DNA of 64,000 nt from Gemmatimonadota bacterium (GCA_025358055.1 JANYKV010000087.1:16284-80283); one strand, 5' to 3'; counted from the stretch's first letter, positions 34,972 to 46,388 are shown. The notes: generated by a model not told the origin, from the letters alone. Made by a program: numbers and translations.

Positions 34972-37116
34972 TTAGGGATAAAACTTCTCTCCCCGCAGCG
35001 CCATGTTCCGCAACAGCTTCGGTGGGGCAAACCGATCCCCATACTTCTTCCCCAACGCCTTGCACTCCGCCGCGAACTCCGCCACACCCACCGTATCGAC
35101 GAGCGACAAAGGCCCTCCGGTATACGGCGCGAAGCCCAAACCGAAAATGGCACCGATATCCCCCTCGGCGGCATTCGTCAGCACCTTGTCTTCCATGGCG
35201 CGAATCGTCTCGAGCGCGTGCACGTACAGGAGCCGCTTCTTGAGCACCTCGACCGAGGGCTGCTCTTTGGCCACGGGAAACCGCTCGACCAGACCGGGCC
35301 AGAGGTGCTTCTTTCCGTTCTCCGGATAGTCGTAATAGCCCTTCTTGGCCTTCCGCCCGAACCGGCCAAGTTCCACCATGACGTCGAGTACATGGTCGCC
35401 GCTAGCAGGCTTGAATTTGTCGCCAAGATCCTTCTTGGTCTGCTCCCGGATATGATAGCTCAAGTCGATCGCGACTTCGTCATGGAGCGCGAGAGGCCCC
35501 ACGGGCATTCCGGCCATCCTCCCCGCGTTCTCAATGAGGGCGGGCGCGACGCCTTCGAGCAGCATCGACATGCCTTCATTGATATAGGCGCCACACACGC
35601 GGCTCAGCAAGAAGCCCCGTCCGTCGTTGACCACGATTGGAGTCTTCCGAATTTGGCGCACATAGTCGAGAGCCCGGGCCAAGGCTTCGGAGCCGGTCTT
35701 TTTGCCGACGATCACCTCCACCAACGGCATCTTGTCGACAGGCGAGAAAAAGTGGATCCCGACGAACTGCTTCGGGCGACTGCTCGCCTCAGCTAGGCCC
35801 GTGATCGGAAGTGTCGAAGTGTTGCTGGCGAAGATCGAGCCCTTCGGCATCACCACTTCGGCCTTTGCCGTCGCATCGGCTTTGACCACCCGATCTTCGA
35901 ATACCGCCTCGATGACGAGGTCCACGCCGGCGAGATCGGCGAAATCCGTCGTCGGCCGGATTCGGCCGAGCAAGGCCTCTCCCTCCGCCGCGCTCATCTT
36001 TCCCCGACTGACCGCCTTCTCGACCAGGCCGCGGGAGTAGCCCTTCCCTTTTTCCGCTGCGGGCAAATCGCGATCCAACAAGACGACCTCGATGCCCGCC
36101 GCGGCCGAGACGTACGCGATACCAGATCCCATCATCCCCGCACCGAGCAAGCCCAACTTCCCGACCTTGGAGGGTGGGACGTCAACCGGACGACGACTGA
36201 GCTTGTCGGCGGCGCCCTTATTGATGAATAAGGTGCGGATCATGTTCCGCGCCTCGGGCGACCTGATGAGAGTCGTGAAGTACTTGGACTCGATTCGGAG
36301 TCCGACGTCGATCGGCACCTGGCATCCCTCGTAGACGCACGAGAGAATCGCCTTGGGCGCGGGATAGTTGTAGTAGGTCTTCTGCTGCACCATCGCGCTC
36401 GCGCCCATCAACACCTGCGAGGCCGATGCGCCCAACAGTCCCGTTTGGATCGGCGCCTTGAAACCCTTCTTGTCCCACGGCGCGACCGGGTCGCCGGCCG
36501 TCAGCAGCCAAGCCTTCGCGGCCGAGAGAAGTTGCTCCGCCGGCACCACCTGGTTCACGAGGCCCAATTTCAACGCCTCCCGGGGCGAGATTCCGTTGCC
36601 TTCAACCAGGAGCATGAGCGCGGGTTGAAGTCCGATCAGGCGCGGGAGCCGTTGCGTGCCACCGGCACCGGGCAAGAGCCCGATTTTTACTTCAGGGAGG
36701 CCGAGTTGAATGCGCGGGTCGTCGGCCACTACGCGGTAGTGGCAGGCCAACGCGGTTTCGAGCCCGCCTCCCATGGCGGTTCCGTTGAGCGCCGCGACCA
36801 CCGGTTTCCCGCAGGTTTCGAGGCGCCGGAGCAATCGGTTGGCGCCGGCGCATCGCTCGTACATGGCCGCCACGTCCTGACCCATCTGTCTCATCATCTG
36901 ATCGAGCATCTTGATGTCGGCCCCAGCCAAAAAGACCGGCTTGCCCGACGTAATGATCACGCCCTTGAGGGTAGTACTTCCGGCGGCTTCGGTGATCAGT
37001 ACGTCGAGCCGGGCGAAAAACTCGGGTGTGAAGACGTTCATGGACCGATCAGGTATATCGATCGTCCAAGTCGCGATGTGGTCGGAGTCGATGGAAGTAC
37101 GAATCGTTTCGGTCAT
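34972..37116 (-). CDS. fadJ: FadJ-like enoyl-CoA hydratase/3-hydroxyacyl-CoA dehydrogenase
   Basis: GGGLETALACHYRVVADDPRIQLGLPEVKIGLLPGAGGTQRLPRL; VGKLGLLGAGMMGSGIAYVSAAAGIEVVLLDRD; IHFFSPVDKMPLVEVI. Confidence 0.92.
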   Translation of the reverse strand: MTETIRTSIDSDHIATWTIDIPDRSMNVFTPEFFARLDVLITEAAGSTTLKGVIITSGKPVFLAGADIKMLDQMMRQMGQDVAAMYERCAGANRLLRRLETCGKPVVAALNGTAMGGGLETALACHYRVVADDPRIQLGLPEVKIGLLPGAGGTQRLPRLIGLQPALMLLVEGNGISPREALKLGLVNQVVPAEQLLSAAKAWLLTAGDPVAPWDKKGFKAPIQTGLLGASASQVLMGASAMVQQKTYYNYPAPKAILSCVYEGCQVPIDVGLRIESKYFTTLIRSPEARNMIRTLFINKGAADKLSRRPVDVPPSKVGKLGLLGAGMMGSGIAYVSAAAGIEVVLLDRDLPAAEKGKGYSRGLVEKAVSRGKMSAAEGEALLGRIRPTTDFADLAGVDLVIEAVFEDRVVKADATAKAEVVMPKGSIFASNTSTLPITGLAEASSRPKQFVGIHFFSPVDKMPLVEVIVGKKTGSEALARALDYVRQIRKTPIVVNDGRGFLLSRVCGAYINEGMSMLLEGVAPALIENAGRMAGMPVGPLALHDEVAIDLSYHIREQTKKDLGDKFKPASGDHVLDVMVELGRFGRKAKKGYYDYPENGKKHLWPGLVERFPVAKEQPSVEVLKKRLLYVHALETIRAMEDKVLTNAAEGDIGAIFGLGFAPYTGGPLSLVDTVGVAEFAAECKALGKKYGDRFAPPKLLRNMALRGEKFYP

Positions 37117-37179
37117 GAGTAGTCAGCTTCCGGTTGAGAATCGATAACAATGAGCGGCAGCCTGATTCGGCGTTCCGCC

Positions 37180-38415
37180 TTAGACGCGCTCGATGATCGT
37201 CGCGATGCCCATCCCCCCGCCAATGCACAACGTGGCAAGGCCGGTGGCCAAGTTGCGGCGTTCGAGCTCGTCGACCAGGATGCCCAAAATGATGGCACCC
37301 GTCGCCCCGATCGGGTGGCCCATCGCGATGGCGCCGCCGTTGACGTTGACCTTGTCGTGCGGGACCGACAACACCTCCATGTACCGGAGCACGACGACGG
37401 CAAATGCCTCGTTGAGTTCGAAGAGATCGATGTCCGCGACGTTCATCCTTGCGCGCTTGAGCGCTTTCTGGGATGCATAACTCGGCCCGGTCAGCATAAT
37501 GGTCGGATCGGTACCGTAGGTCGCGAACGCCACGATCCGGGCGCGGGGTTTGAGATTTAGTTTCTTCGCGATGCGTTGGTTACCGACCAGCACCGCGCCC
37601 GCCCCGTCGACAATTCCACTCGAGTTCCCGGCATGGTGGACGTGGTTGATTCGCTCCACCTGGGGATACCGTTGCATCGCCACACTGTCAAAACCAAACT
37701 TCTCGCCCATTTCCACAAACGAGGGCTCGAGCGCGGCGAGGCTCTCCAGCGTAGTATCCGGCCGGAGGAACTCATCCCGTTCGAGCACCGGGAGGCCGAT
37801 CACATCCTTCACCGGCACGACGGAACGGGCAAAATGGCCGTTCGCCCAAGCAAAGGCGGCGCGGCGTTGGCTTTCGACCGCGTAGCGGTCCACATCGGTC
37901 CGAGAATGTCCGTACAACGTTGCCATCAGGTCGGCCGAAATACCCTGCGGGATGAAATGCGTGTGGAAGGCCAGTTGTGGATCGGTGAACCAAGCTCCCC
38001 CGGCGCCTCCCAGCGGCACCCGCGACATGGCCTCCACACCACCACCAATCGTCAACTCGGCCTGACCGGCCATGACTTGAGCCGCAGCGGTATTCACCGC
38101 CTCCAGGCCGGACCCACAGAAACGATCGAGCTGTTTACCCGTCACGGTTTCGGCGTAACCCGCTTCGAGAACGGCGAATCGTGCGATGTCGCTCCCCTGT
38201 TCCCCGACCGGCGCGCCACAGCCCAGGACCACGTCGTCCACGAAGCTGGTGTCCAGCTCATTGCGATCGCGCAACGCCACCAGCACTTGGGTAATGAGCT
38301 GAACGGGCGTGATCTCGTGGAGGCTGCCGTTGGACTTGCCGCGCCCTCGCGGGGTGCGCACATGATCGAAAATGAATGCATCAGGCACGATGAACTCCCG
38401 AAGATGAATGGCCAA
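37180..38415 (-). CDS. Acetyl-CoA C-acyltransferase (thiolase)
   Basis: LDRFCGSGLEAVNTAAAQV (active Cys), GGAIAMGHPIGATGA, CIGGGMG. Confidence 0.93.
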   Translation of the reverse strand: MAIHLREFIVPDAFIFDHVRTPRGRGKSNGSLHEITPVQLITQVLVALRDRNELDTSFVDDVVLGCGAPVGEQGSDIARFAVLEAGYAETVTGKQLDRFCGSGLEAVNTAAAQVMAGQAELTIGGGVEAMSRVPLGGAGGAWFTDPQLAFHTHFIPQGISADLMATLYGHSRTDVDRYAVESQRRAAFAWANGHFARSVVPVKDVIGLPVLERDEFLRPDTTLESLAALEPSFVEMGEKFGFDSVAMQRYPQVERINHVHHAGNSSGIVDGAGAVLVGNQRIAKKLNLKPRARIVAFATYGTDPTIMLTGPSYASQKALKRARMNVADIDLFELNEAFAVVVLRYMEVLSVPHDKVNVNGGAIAMGHPIGATGAIILGILVDELERRNLATGLATLCIGGGMGIATIIERV

Positions 38416-38430
38416 TGGAACGTGTGGGCA

Positions 38431-40302
38431 TCAAGCCCACACGACTTCGTGTCGAATCGCGTATGGCCCCAAAACCTCCGCGACCGTGGCGGCGAGCGCC
38501 TCTCGCCGGTCCGGCTTGGCTCCCGACATGGTGACGGTGGCCAACGTACCATGAAGCGAGTGCGGTTTGACCGCGACCGATACGTCGAGCCCAGGCGTTC
38601 GCAATGTTGCTAGAGCTTCCCGGTACACCCGTTCCACGATATCCTCGCGAAGAGGGGGTTTGAAGATCTTGCCCACGGCCGTCATGGGCATTCGGTCCAA
38701 GATGAACACATCGGCGGGAGCCGCCGGGCGTTCGGCGACCTCCGCACGGGCGAACTCCCGCAACTCATCCGCCGTCGCGGCCGCCCCCGGCCGCAGTGTC
38801 ACATACGCCACAGGCACCTCTCCCGCCCGCGCATCCGGCTTCCCGACCGCGGCGGCCAAAGCCACCGCCGGGTGTCGATGCAGCGCCTCCTCCACTATTG
38901 CGGGGTCGATATTGTGTCCGCCTCGGATGATGAGGTCCTTTGCGCGCCCGGTCAGCCAAAAATAGCCTTGCGCATCCACCCGTCCCAGGTCGCCCGTGTT
39001 AAACCAGCCATTCCCGGCCCACGCCTTTTCATTGTGCCGCTCGTGAAAATACCCCGGGGTGACGTGCGGTCCCTTGAGGAGAACAACGCCAATCTCACCC
39101 ACAACGCAATCCCGTACCTGTTTCCCGTCGGGATCCAGCACCGCCACTTTCATCTCGGTGTACGGAGCGCGAAACCCGATGGATCCGATCCGTCGCTCCC
39201 CATCATGCGGGTTGGCGGAACTGAGGCACGTCCCCTCGGTCATGCCATACCCTTCGATGATCTTGATTCCAGTGCGTTCTTCGAATGCCTGAAACAGCGC
39301 CACCGGCATCGGCGCGGCGCCGCAGCCACCAAATTCGAGGGAGCTCACGTCGGCGCCATTCAGCGGCACCTGCAACAGGGCGGCGTAGAGCGTGGGTACC
39401 CCGGAGAATCGGGCGACCTTGAACCGCTCGATCAATTTCCAGAAGTCGCCCACAGTTTCCGGATTGCGGAAGCCCAGCGGGCCCGCGATGATCGTGTGGC
39501 TCGCGGTCGAGAACGGCCCCAGGCCCGAGACAATGATCGCGTTGACGTGAAACAGCGGAAGTCCGACGAGCGTGCCCTTGCCCGGCTCCATGCGGCTGTA
39601 TTCACCGAGCAGCCACGACTCGAATACTTCCATTGCGTGCGTGTGACGAACCAACTTCGGCAGGCCGGTGGTTCCCCCGGTGTGGAAGAACGCGGCGACG
39701 TCGTCCGGCGCAATCATTCGGCCGCTGATGAGGTGGTCATCGGACTGGGCATTGATCAGGTCATAGAAATCGAGGGCGCCCAAGGGCAAGACGCCACCAT
39801 GGCGCAGGACCACGACCTGCTCGATTTCCGGAACGAGAGCACGCACGGCTTGCGCCTTTTCCCAGAGATCGAAGCCCAGTGTCGGCCCCAGGGTGACCAA
39901 TACCCGGCTCCCGGCGGAGCGAACAATCTCGGCCATTTGCTCGGCGCCGAGAAAGTAGTTCACCGCGTTGACCACACCGGCGGCTTGACCACCCCAGATC
40001 GTGTAGTGCGTCTCGGGGAAATTGGGCAGGAAGTAGGTCACCGGTGCGTCGAGCCGGACGCCCAGAGAATGAAATGCGTTCGCAGTTTGGGTGACCCGGC
40101 GGAACAGCTCGCGATACGTGATCTGGATCGGGGTGTCGGTGACCCGTCCGGTGGGTAGAAATGTGATCGCGAGCGCGTTCGGATGTTGTCCGGCGACATT
40201 CCGCAGCAACTCGTAGGTCGACCGCGCGGGTTGGCGCTCGTTGAATGGTGTTTTTTCGATCGCGTGGATATCGTCTAACGTCGCGATCCGGGGGTGGCTC
40301 AT
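38431..40302 (-). CDS. Acyl-CoA synthetase (AMP-forming)
   Basis: FFHTGGTTGLPKLVRHTHAM, IIEGYGMTEGT, WFNTGDLGRVDAQGYFWLTGRAKDLIIRGGHNIDP. Confidence 0.93.
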   Translation of the reverse strand: MSHPRIATLDDIHAIEKTPFNERQPARSTYELLRNVAGQHPNALAITFLPTGRVTDTPIQITYRELFRRVTQTANAFHSLGVRLDAPVTYFLPNFPETHYTIWGGQAAGVVNAVNYFLGAEQMAEIVRSAGSRVLVTLGPTLGFDLWEKAQAVRALVPEIEQVVVLRHGGVLPLGALDFYDLINAQSDDHLISGRMIAPDDVAAFFHTGGTTGLPKLVRHTHAMEVFESWLLGEYSRMEPGKGTLVGLPLFHVNAIIVSGLGPFSTASHTIIAGPLGFRNPETVGDFWKLIERFKVARFSGVPTLYAALLQVPLNGADVSSLEFGGCGAAPMPVALFQAFEERTGIKIIEGYGMTEGTCLSSANPHDGERRIGSIGFRAPYTEMKVAVLDPDGKQVRDCVVGEIGVVLLKGPHVTPGYFHERHNEKAWAGNGWFNTGDLGRVDAQGYFWLTGRAKDLIIRGGHNIDPAIVEEALHRHPAVALAAAVGKPDARAGEVPVAYVTLRPGAAATADELREFARAEVAERPAAPADVFILDRMPMTAVGKIFKPPLREDIVERVYREALATLRTPGLDVSVAVKPHSLHGTLATVTMSGAKPDRREALAATVAEVLGPYAIRHEVVWA

Positions 40303-41486
40303 CAGGCGACTTCAAACAGGCCGGCCGCACCCATCCCACCACCGACGCACATGGTGACGACGACGTACTTGACGCCACGTCGCTTGCCTTCGATCAGGGC
40401 GTGGCCCACCAAACGCGCGCCGCTCATGCCATACGGATGCCCGATGGAAATCGCGCCGCCGTCGACGTTGAGGAGTTCATTCGGGATGCCGAGCCGGTCG
40501 CGACAATAGAGCACCTGAACCGCGAAGGCCTCGTTCAATTCCCAGAGCCCGATGTCGCCCATCCGAAGACCGTTGCGCTGGAGCAGCTTTGGAACGGCGA
40601 ACACGGGCCCGATGCCCATCTCATCGGGCTCGCACCCCGCGACGACCAGCCCGCGGTAGACGCCGAGGGGGGTAAGGCCACGCTGCTCGGCAAGTTTGCG
40701 GTCCATCACCACACACGCCGACGCTCCATCCGAGAGTTGACTCGCGTTACCTGCGGTGATCGTCAACTCCGGCGCGATGACCGGCTTGAGCTTCGACAGC
40801 CCCTCGAGCGTGGTGTCGGGTCGATTCCCCTCGTCCTTGGTGAGGGTCACCGCCCTCGGGGAGATCGCCTTGGTCTCCTTGTCTTCCACCATCATTGTGG
40901 TGGGCATCGGCGCGATCTCCTGGTCGAAGCGTCCAGCCGCTTGCGCCGTGGCGGTACGTTGCTGACTCTGGAAGGCGAACGCATCCTGGCCTTCGCGACC
41001 GATTCCATAGCGCTTCGCGACGACCTCGGCGGTCTGCAACATGGCAAAATAGATTTCCGGCTTATGCTCGGTGAGCCACGCGTCCTGGTACCGATGTCGA
41101 TTGGCATGCTCGTTTTGGACCAGGGAGATCGACTCGAGCCCACCGGCCACCATGATGGGCACGTTGTCGACGAGTACCCGTTGGGCCGCGAATGCGATCG
41201 CTTGCATTCCCGAGGAGCAGAATCGGTTGAGGGTGATGCCGCCAACGGTCACCGGGAGCCCAGCCCGGATCACGGCTTGGCGGGCGATGTTTCCGCCGGT
41301 TGCGCCTTCCGGCAGCCCGCAACCGAGAATGACGTCCTCGACTTCGCCGGGATCGATCCGCGCCCGTTCGACGGCGTGTTGAATCACGTGCGCGCCGAGC
41401 GCGGCGCCGTGAGTGTCGTTGAACGCACCACGGTACGCCCTCCCGATGGGTGTTCGGGCGGTGGAGACGATGACGGCTTCTTTCAT
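40302..41486 (-). CDS. Acetyl-CoA C-acyltransferase (thiolase), second copy
   Basis: [67 protein letters not shown]. Confidence 0.93.
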   Translation of the reverse strand: MKEAVIVSTARTPIGRAYRGAFNDTHGAALGAHVIQHAVERARIDPGEVEDVILGCGLPEGATGGNIARQAVIRAGLPVTVGGITLNRFCSSGMQAIAFAAQRVLVDNVPIMVAGGLESISLVQNEHANRHRYQDAWLTEHKPEIYFAMLQTAEVVAKRYGIGREGQDAFAFQSQQRTATAQAAGRFDQEIAPMPTTMMVEDKETKAISPRAVTLTKDEGNRPDTTLEGLSKLKPVIAPELTITAGNASQLSDGASACVVMDRKLAEQRGLTPLGVYRGLVVAGCEPDEMGIGPVFAVPKLLQRNGLRMGDIGLWELNEAFAVQVLYCRDRLGIPNELLNVDGGAISIGHPYGMSGARLVGHALIEGKRRGVKYVVVTMCVGGGMGAAGLFEVA

Positions 41487-41718
41487 GGGATCGGCGTTCC
41501 TGAAAAGGATTTTGTGTACAGTAACCCACGCCGCAACGTTCCGCGAGTGCCACCGCGCCACCGCCCAGGACGGCGAGCCCACGCCACGGGATTCAAGGAG
41601 CCGGTCGCGGCGCAGAACCCCAAGTTGTGGCGAGCCCGAACGATCCGTATCTTCCATCAACGTCCGGCCACCGGCCGAATGGCGTGAAGCACCTCCACCG
41701 CACGGGTCAGGACACTCC

Positions 41719-43266
41719 TTGCTCCCCAAGCCGCCGTTTGCATGGGATTTGAGCCTCGCCGACGAACTGGTCGCTTTCGAGCGCCTGAAACCTCGATTGG
41801 TCGACGTGTGGGATCGATTGATGTCCCACGGCGAGGAGGCCTACAGTTCGGTGGTGGTGCCGTCCCTCACCCTGGACCAGGAGGAGCTGCGGAAGCTCGA
41901 TGGCGCGAGCTTTTATGAAGAACGCTTGCTGTTTCTTCTTATCCGTTTGCGCAACCCGCGCGCTCAGATGGTCTATGTCACGTCACAGCCGGTCCATCCA
42001 CTCATTCTCGAGTACTACCTTCAGCTGCTGGTCGGCGTCCCGGCGAGTCACGCCCGAACGCGGCTGACGATGCTGTGCGCCTACGACGCTTCGCCGCGCT
42101 CCCTGACGGAGAAAATTCTCGAACGGCCCCGTTTGGTCGAGCGAATTCGGTGGGCCATCCGGGATCCGAGCTCAGCGTACCTCACGGTATTCAACGCCAC
42201 TCCCCTCGAACGAAAGCTCGCGGTGTTGCTGGGCATTCCGCTGAATGGAGCCGACCCGGCGCTCAGTCATCTCGGCACGAAAACCGGGAGTCGGCGCATT
42301 TTCCGGGAAGCTGGGGTCGATTTTCCCGCGGGATTCGAAGATCTCCGCGATGAACAGGATACAGTGGATGGGATCCTCCGTCTCAAGTCCGAGCGGCCGT
42401 CCCTCCGGTGCGCCGTAGTGAAGCTCAACGAGAGTTTCTCGGGGGAAGGCAACGCCCTCGTGCGGATGCCTGAGGAGGTGAACCGCGCGGCGGTGGGGAA
42501 GGCCCTCGAGGGGATGGAGTTCGTTGCCGCGACCGAGAACCGGGAAACGTTCTTTGCCAAATTCGAACGTATGGGTGGTATCGTCGAGGAATTCATTGAG
42601 GCAAAGGAAAAGCTATCTCCGAGCGCTCAGCTGCGGACCGACCCGCACGGCGGCGTCCTACCCATTTCCACCCATGACCAGATCCTCGGCGGTGAGTCGG
42701 GACAGGTGTTTCTGGGTTGCCGCTTTCCGGCGAGCGAAGACTACCGGATGCAGATCCAGGACGCGGGCATGAAAGTGGGCGAAGTCTTGGCGAGGAACGG
42801 AGTGATCAGCCGTTTCGGCGTCGATTTTCTGACGTGGCGCAACGGTCCCAACGAGCCGTGGCGGGTGACGGCGATCGAAATCAATCTCCGGATGGGCGGA
42901 ACGACTCACCCCTTCCTGGCCCTCAGGTTCCTCACCGGCGGGCAACTCGATTCGGGCACAGGACAGTTTTTGAACGTGAGCGGGCGGCCCAAATTCTATC
43001 GCGCTACCGACAATCTTCGCTCGCAGCGATACAAGGGCCTCCTCCCGGAAGACCTCATCGATATTCTGACCTACAACAAGCTGCACTACAGCGATAGGAC
43101 CGAATCGGGAGTCCTCTTTCACCTCATCGGAGCGATTTCCGAATTCGGCAAATTGGGCCTGACGGCGATTGCAAACAGCCCCGAGGAGAGTGAATCGTTG
43201 TACAACAAGGTGCTCGAGGTCTTGGATACGGAGACGGACTACAGAAAGGGAGGCAGCAACGGGTAA
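41719..43266 (+). CDS. PGM1-related peptide ligase (ATP-grasp-like)
   Basis: [113 protein letters not shown] region. Start uncertain (in-frame TTG at 41719; ORF open to 41413). Confidence 0.75.
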   Translation: MLPKPPFAWDLSLADELVAFERLKPRLVDVWDRLMSHGEEAYSSVVVPSLTLDQEELRKLDGASFYEERLLFLLIRLRNPRAQMVYVTSQPVHPLILEYYLQLLVGVPASHARTRLTMLCAYDASPRSLTEKILERPRLVERIRWAIRDPSSAYLTVFNATPLERKLAVLLGIPLNGADPALSHLGTKTGSRRIFREAGVDFPAGFEDLRDEQDTVDGILRLKSERPSLRCAVVKLNESFSGEGNALVRMPEEVNRAAVGKALEGMEFVAATENRETFFAKFERMGGIVEEFIEAKEKLSPSAQLRTDPHGGVLPISTHDQILGGESGQVFLGCRFPASEDYRMQIQDAGMKVGEVLARNGVISRFGVDFLTWRNGPNEPWRVTAIEINLRMGGTTHPFLALRFLTGGQLDSGTGQFLNVSGRPKFYRATDNLRSQRYKGLLPEDLIDILTYNKLHYSDRTESGVLFHLIGAISEFGKLGLTAIANSPEESESLYNKVLEVLDTETDYRKGGSNG

Positions 43267-43323
43267 GGAGGGAGGAGGGCTATTCCGCGTTTTCCCGTCG
43301 CTGCTTTTCTCGCGACGCGCCTC

Positions 43324-44382
43324 TCAACGACCAGGCCGAGCTTTTGCTGCGACAGCAGGTCGCTCTCTTTGGCGCGCTCGGTAGAAGAGGAACGCCAGTC
43401 CGAAACAAAAACAAGTGAAGAAGAACCAGAGAAAAACAATCACCACCTGGACTCCGCCCGGAGTGTTGGTGGCGACATCGAGGGGCTCCGCTCGGTTCAC
43501 AAAGATGGTCATGCGCCCCACTCGCGCCGCGTTGGCCGCGCGCCGAGCCTCAGCATAGTAGTCGATTGTGGACCAGGACTGGGCCAGCGGGGAATGGAAG
43601 GTGGTGTCGTTGAACGCGTATGAAAGCCAGTACCGAGGGCTGTACGTGGTGGAGTTTTTGGTCGACGCGCGCACGACATCCGCGCTATCCACCTTGGCCT
43701 CGAGCTTGCGCCATGCGCTTTGCTGATGGGACCGCGAGTAGAAAGCGTAGGATCCGACGCAAAGGAACACTACGCCGAGGCTCGCACCAATCCAAATGCC
43801 AAGCGTGGGAGGGAGTGGAAAAGATGCGGCGGCGGATTGATCCATTCCGAGGCGACGGCCAAACCAATAGAACAAGGCCGAGAACGCGAGAAAGACCAGG
43901 CTGATCCCGCCGAGGATGAGCGGCACCAGAAAAAACCTGCCATTCCACCCAGCATCAAATTTGAGATCGTCCGGATTTTGCGGGTTGACCAGAGCGGAGA
44001 TGACACCGCTTCGCCGCGTGGACTGCAACGCACGCCACCGAGATCGGTAGTCGCCCCGGAGGATCGACGGGGTCGTCACCAGCGTGTGCTCGATGCCGTG
44101 CCAGGGGAACCGCAACCAATAGCGGATGGTGTAGACATCCTCCCTGATCCGCTGCGGCGTGACGATCATGCCGCTGTCCACCTGCGCCGTCACAATGGGC
44201 CACGAGCGCAACTGCTCCCGCTTCTTCGCTGTTTGCTTCCCGGCCCAGACCGCGAGCCCAAGACCGATCAGGCCCATCGCCAGCGCGGCCTGCCCCCAGT
44301 TGGGTTGGAAATGCCCGCGCCAGCCGAAGGTCCTCAAGCCGCCCGATTTTCTATCCCGAGGGTTTCGCGATCTCATCACCAC
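43324..44382 (-). CDS. DUF3592 domain protein (two DUF3592-like repeats)
   Basis: WPIVTAQVDSGMIVTPQRIREDVYTIRYWLRFPWHGIEHT...; second repeat KLEAKVDSADVVRASTKNSTTYSPRYWLSYAFNDTTFHS. Confidence 0.8.
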   Translation of the reverse strand: MVMRSRNPRDRKSGGLRTFGWRGHFQPNWGQAALAMGLIGLGLAVWAGKQTAKKREQLRSWPIVTAQVDSGMIVTPQRIREDVYTIRYWLRFPWHGIEHTLVTTPSILRGDYRSRWRALQSTRRSGVISALVNPQNPDDLKFDAGWNGRFFLVPLILGGISLVFLAFSALFYWFGRRLGMDQSAAASFPLPPTLGIWIGASLGVVFLCVGSYAFYSRSHQQSAWRKLEAKVDSADVVRASTKNSTTYSPRYWLSYAFNDTTFHSPLAQSWSTIDYYAEARRAANAARVGRMTIFVNRAEPLDVATNTPGGVQVVIVFLWFFFTCFCFGLAFLFYRARQRERPAVAAKARPGR

Positions 44383-44529
44383 CTCGTCATGAGGAGTGCT
44401 TGAGTGGCTCCGGGGTCCTCCCGGGTCGCTCGGCGCACGACTTCGCGCCGCACGGGATCGTCACTTCGATGCGCTCACCGAACGGCCGCGTTCCGGGGAT
44501 AGTGGGTGGAAGCTTTCCGCTGATCGGCC

Positions 44530-45327
44530 CTACCCAATCGCGCGCTTCTCAAAACTCCGCATGCCGAGCGTGAGAAACAGCGTTGTAAGGAGTGCCAACG
44601 CTCCAGTCACATAACGGAGCGGCATATGCGGGAGATCCGGAGTGAGCGCGCCCCTCATTCCCTCCGCCACATACACCAACGGATTGATCAGCACCGCGTA
44701 TTTCATGACCGGGACGGCATCCAGTCCCCGCCAGGGATAATACGCGCACCCGAAGAAGATCATCGGGGCGATGATCACCCCGAACATCAGCCCGATCTGT
44801 TGCGGGCTAATCATGGTGCCGAGCAGGAGCCCCAGGGCAGAAAATGAGGCGGAGCCCAGCACGATTACCAGGAAGACCGTGCCAAAATGCTGGATCGACA
44901 AGGACTCGATCGGTCCCATGATAAGACGCGCGATCGGCAGCACGAAAAGCGCGGCGATAAACCCTTGCAACACCCCTGCGACCACTTTCTCAATGGCAAT
45001 GAGGTACACCGGGACCGGCGCGAGGAGTCGATCTTCGATTTCGCGGGTCCACCCAAAATCCGTCACCATTGGCAGCGCCACGGACTGGATGCTGGACAGC
45101 GCGAGACTAATACCAAGGATACCGGGCAACAGCGCCGACGTGTAGCCTTTTTGCACGAAGCCCATGCGGGGCAGGAGGTAGCCAAACACCACCACGAACA
45201 GAATCGGCTGCAAGGTAGTGCGGACCAGGAAGGCCGCGAGTTCTCTCCGCGCGACGTGAATGTCTCGACGCAGGAGCGCCAAGAACACCCGGCCTGGGGC
45301 AACCACGTCCGGGGACGCCGCGGTCAT
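44530..45327 (-). CDS. ABC-2 type transporter permease
   Basis: 265 aa, six TM; MISPQQIGLMFGVIIAPMIFFGCAYYPWRGLDAVP. Confidence 0.88.
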   Translation of the reverse strand: MTAASPDVVAPGRVFLALLRRDIHVARRELAAFLVRTTLQPILFVVVFGYLLPRMGFVQKGYTSALLPGILGISLALSSIQSVALPMVTDFGWTREIEDRLLAPVPVYLIAIEKVVAGVLQGFIAALFVLPIARLIMGPIESLSIQHFGTVFLVIVLGSASFSALGLLLGTMISPQQIGLMFGVIIAPMIFFGCAYYPWRGLDAVPVMKYAVLINPLVYVAEGMRGALTPDLPHMPLRYVTGALALLTTLFLTLGMRSFEKRAIG

Positions 45328-46346
45328 TCGAGCTTTCTCCCCGTGAGTGAAATGAAGAGCGTTTCGAGACTGGGTGGAGCTAGGTGGATGTTGGTCACGG
45401 TTCGCCCCGCCTGGTCGACGATTTTGATCAGCTGCGCGATGACTTCTTCGCCTCGGCGGGCAAAGACCCGCAGCAGCTCTCGGCTGGTTTCGACCCGCAG
45501 CACGCCGGGAAGGTGACCCGCCGGTCCGGCACAGCCACCTGCATCACCATCGAGCGTGAGTTCCAGGAGAGTTCCACCGGGGGCTCTGGCTTTCAAATTG
45601 GCCGGCGTGTCGATGGCGAGGAGCCGGCCGTGATCCACGATCGCCAACCGGTCGCACAGACGATCGGCCTCCTCCATATAGTGGGTCGTCATGACGATGG
45701 TCCGGCCTTCGGCATGTAGCTTCCGAAGAATCTCCCAGAGTGCCAAGCGGGCCTGGGGGTCGAGCCCCACGGTCGGCTCATCCAGGAACAGGACGCTGGG
45801 TTGATGAATCAGCGCCCGCGCGATCATGAGTCGCTGCTGTTGGCCGCCGGACAACTCCGGCACGCGTGCCGTTTCGCGGGTGGCGATCCCCAGCATCGCG
45901 AGGAGTTCCCGGGCCCGGGTGAGCGCCACGGATTTTGAGATCCCGAAGTACGCGGCGTGGAACAGCAGGTTCTCGATCGCGGTCAGACTCCGGTCCGGAT
46001 TGGGGCGTTGCGGCACCACCCCGATCCGTTGTTTGACCCGCACCGACTCGCGAACCACATCGGCCCCATCGATGAGGGCGGTCCCCGAGGTCGGGCGGGT
46101 TCGGGTGGTGAGGATATCGAGGGTAGTGGTCTTCCCCGCCCCGTTGGGTCCGAGCAGGCCGAAGAATTCACCGGCGGCAACTTCGAGGTCGAGACCTTCC
46201 AGCGCCACCACATCGGTGGGGGAACGGGGCGTCATGCCGGGCGCACCCGGCAGGGCCAATCCTCCGCCAAACAAGGACCGGCCTGGTTTCGATCCAGGGT
46301 AGATTTTTCGGAGCGCGCGCGTCGCGATGATTGGAGCCAAAATCAT
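45324..46346 (-). CDS. ABC transporter ATP-binding protein (DrrA-like)
   Basis: LLGPNGAGKTTTLDILTT, LSGGQQQRLMIARALIHQPSVLFLDEPTVGLDPQAR; 4 bp overlap with permease gene. Confidence 0.93.
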   Translation of the reverse strand: MILAPIIATRALRKIYPGSKPGRSLFGGGLALPGAPGMTPRSPTDVVALEGLDLEVAAGEFFGLLGPNGAGKTTTLDILTTRTRPTSGTALIDGADVVRESVRVKQRIGVVPQRPNPDRSLTAIENLLFHAAYFGISKSVALTRARELLAMLGIATRETARVPELSGGQQQRLMIARALIHQPSVLFLDEPTVGLDPQARLALWEILRKLHAEGRTIVMTTHYMEEADRLCDRLAIVDHGRLLAIDTPANLKARAPGGTLLELTLDGDAGGCAGPAGHLPGVLRVETSRELLRVFARRGEEVIAQLIKIVDQAGRTVTNIHLAPPSLETLFISLTGRKLE

Positions 46347-46388
46347 GAACCTGACGATAATCTAGCGGCAGACCGGCCGCCATCCGTG

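Noticed and set aside
38872-40158. 428 aa ORF antisense to acyl-CoA synthetase
   Set aside because: Complement of a strongly supported CDS; composition Arg/His/Gly-rich typical of shadow frames
40245-41687. 480 aa ORF antisense to thiolase
   Set aside because: Shadow ORF of a clear thiolase
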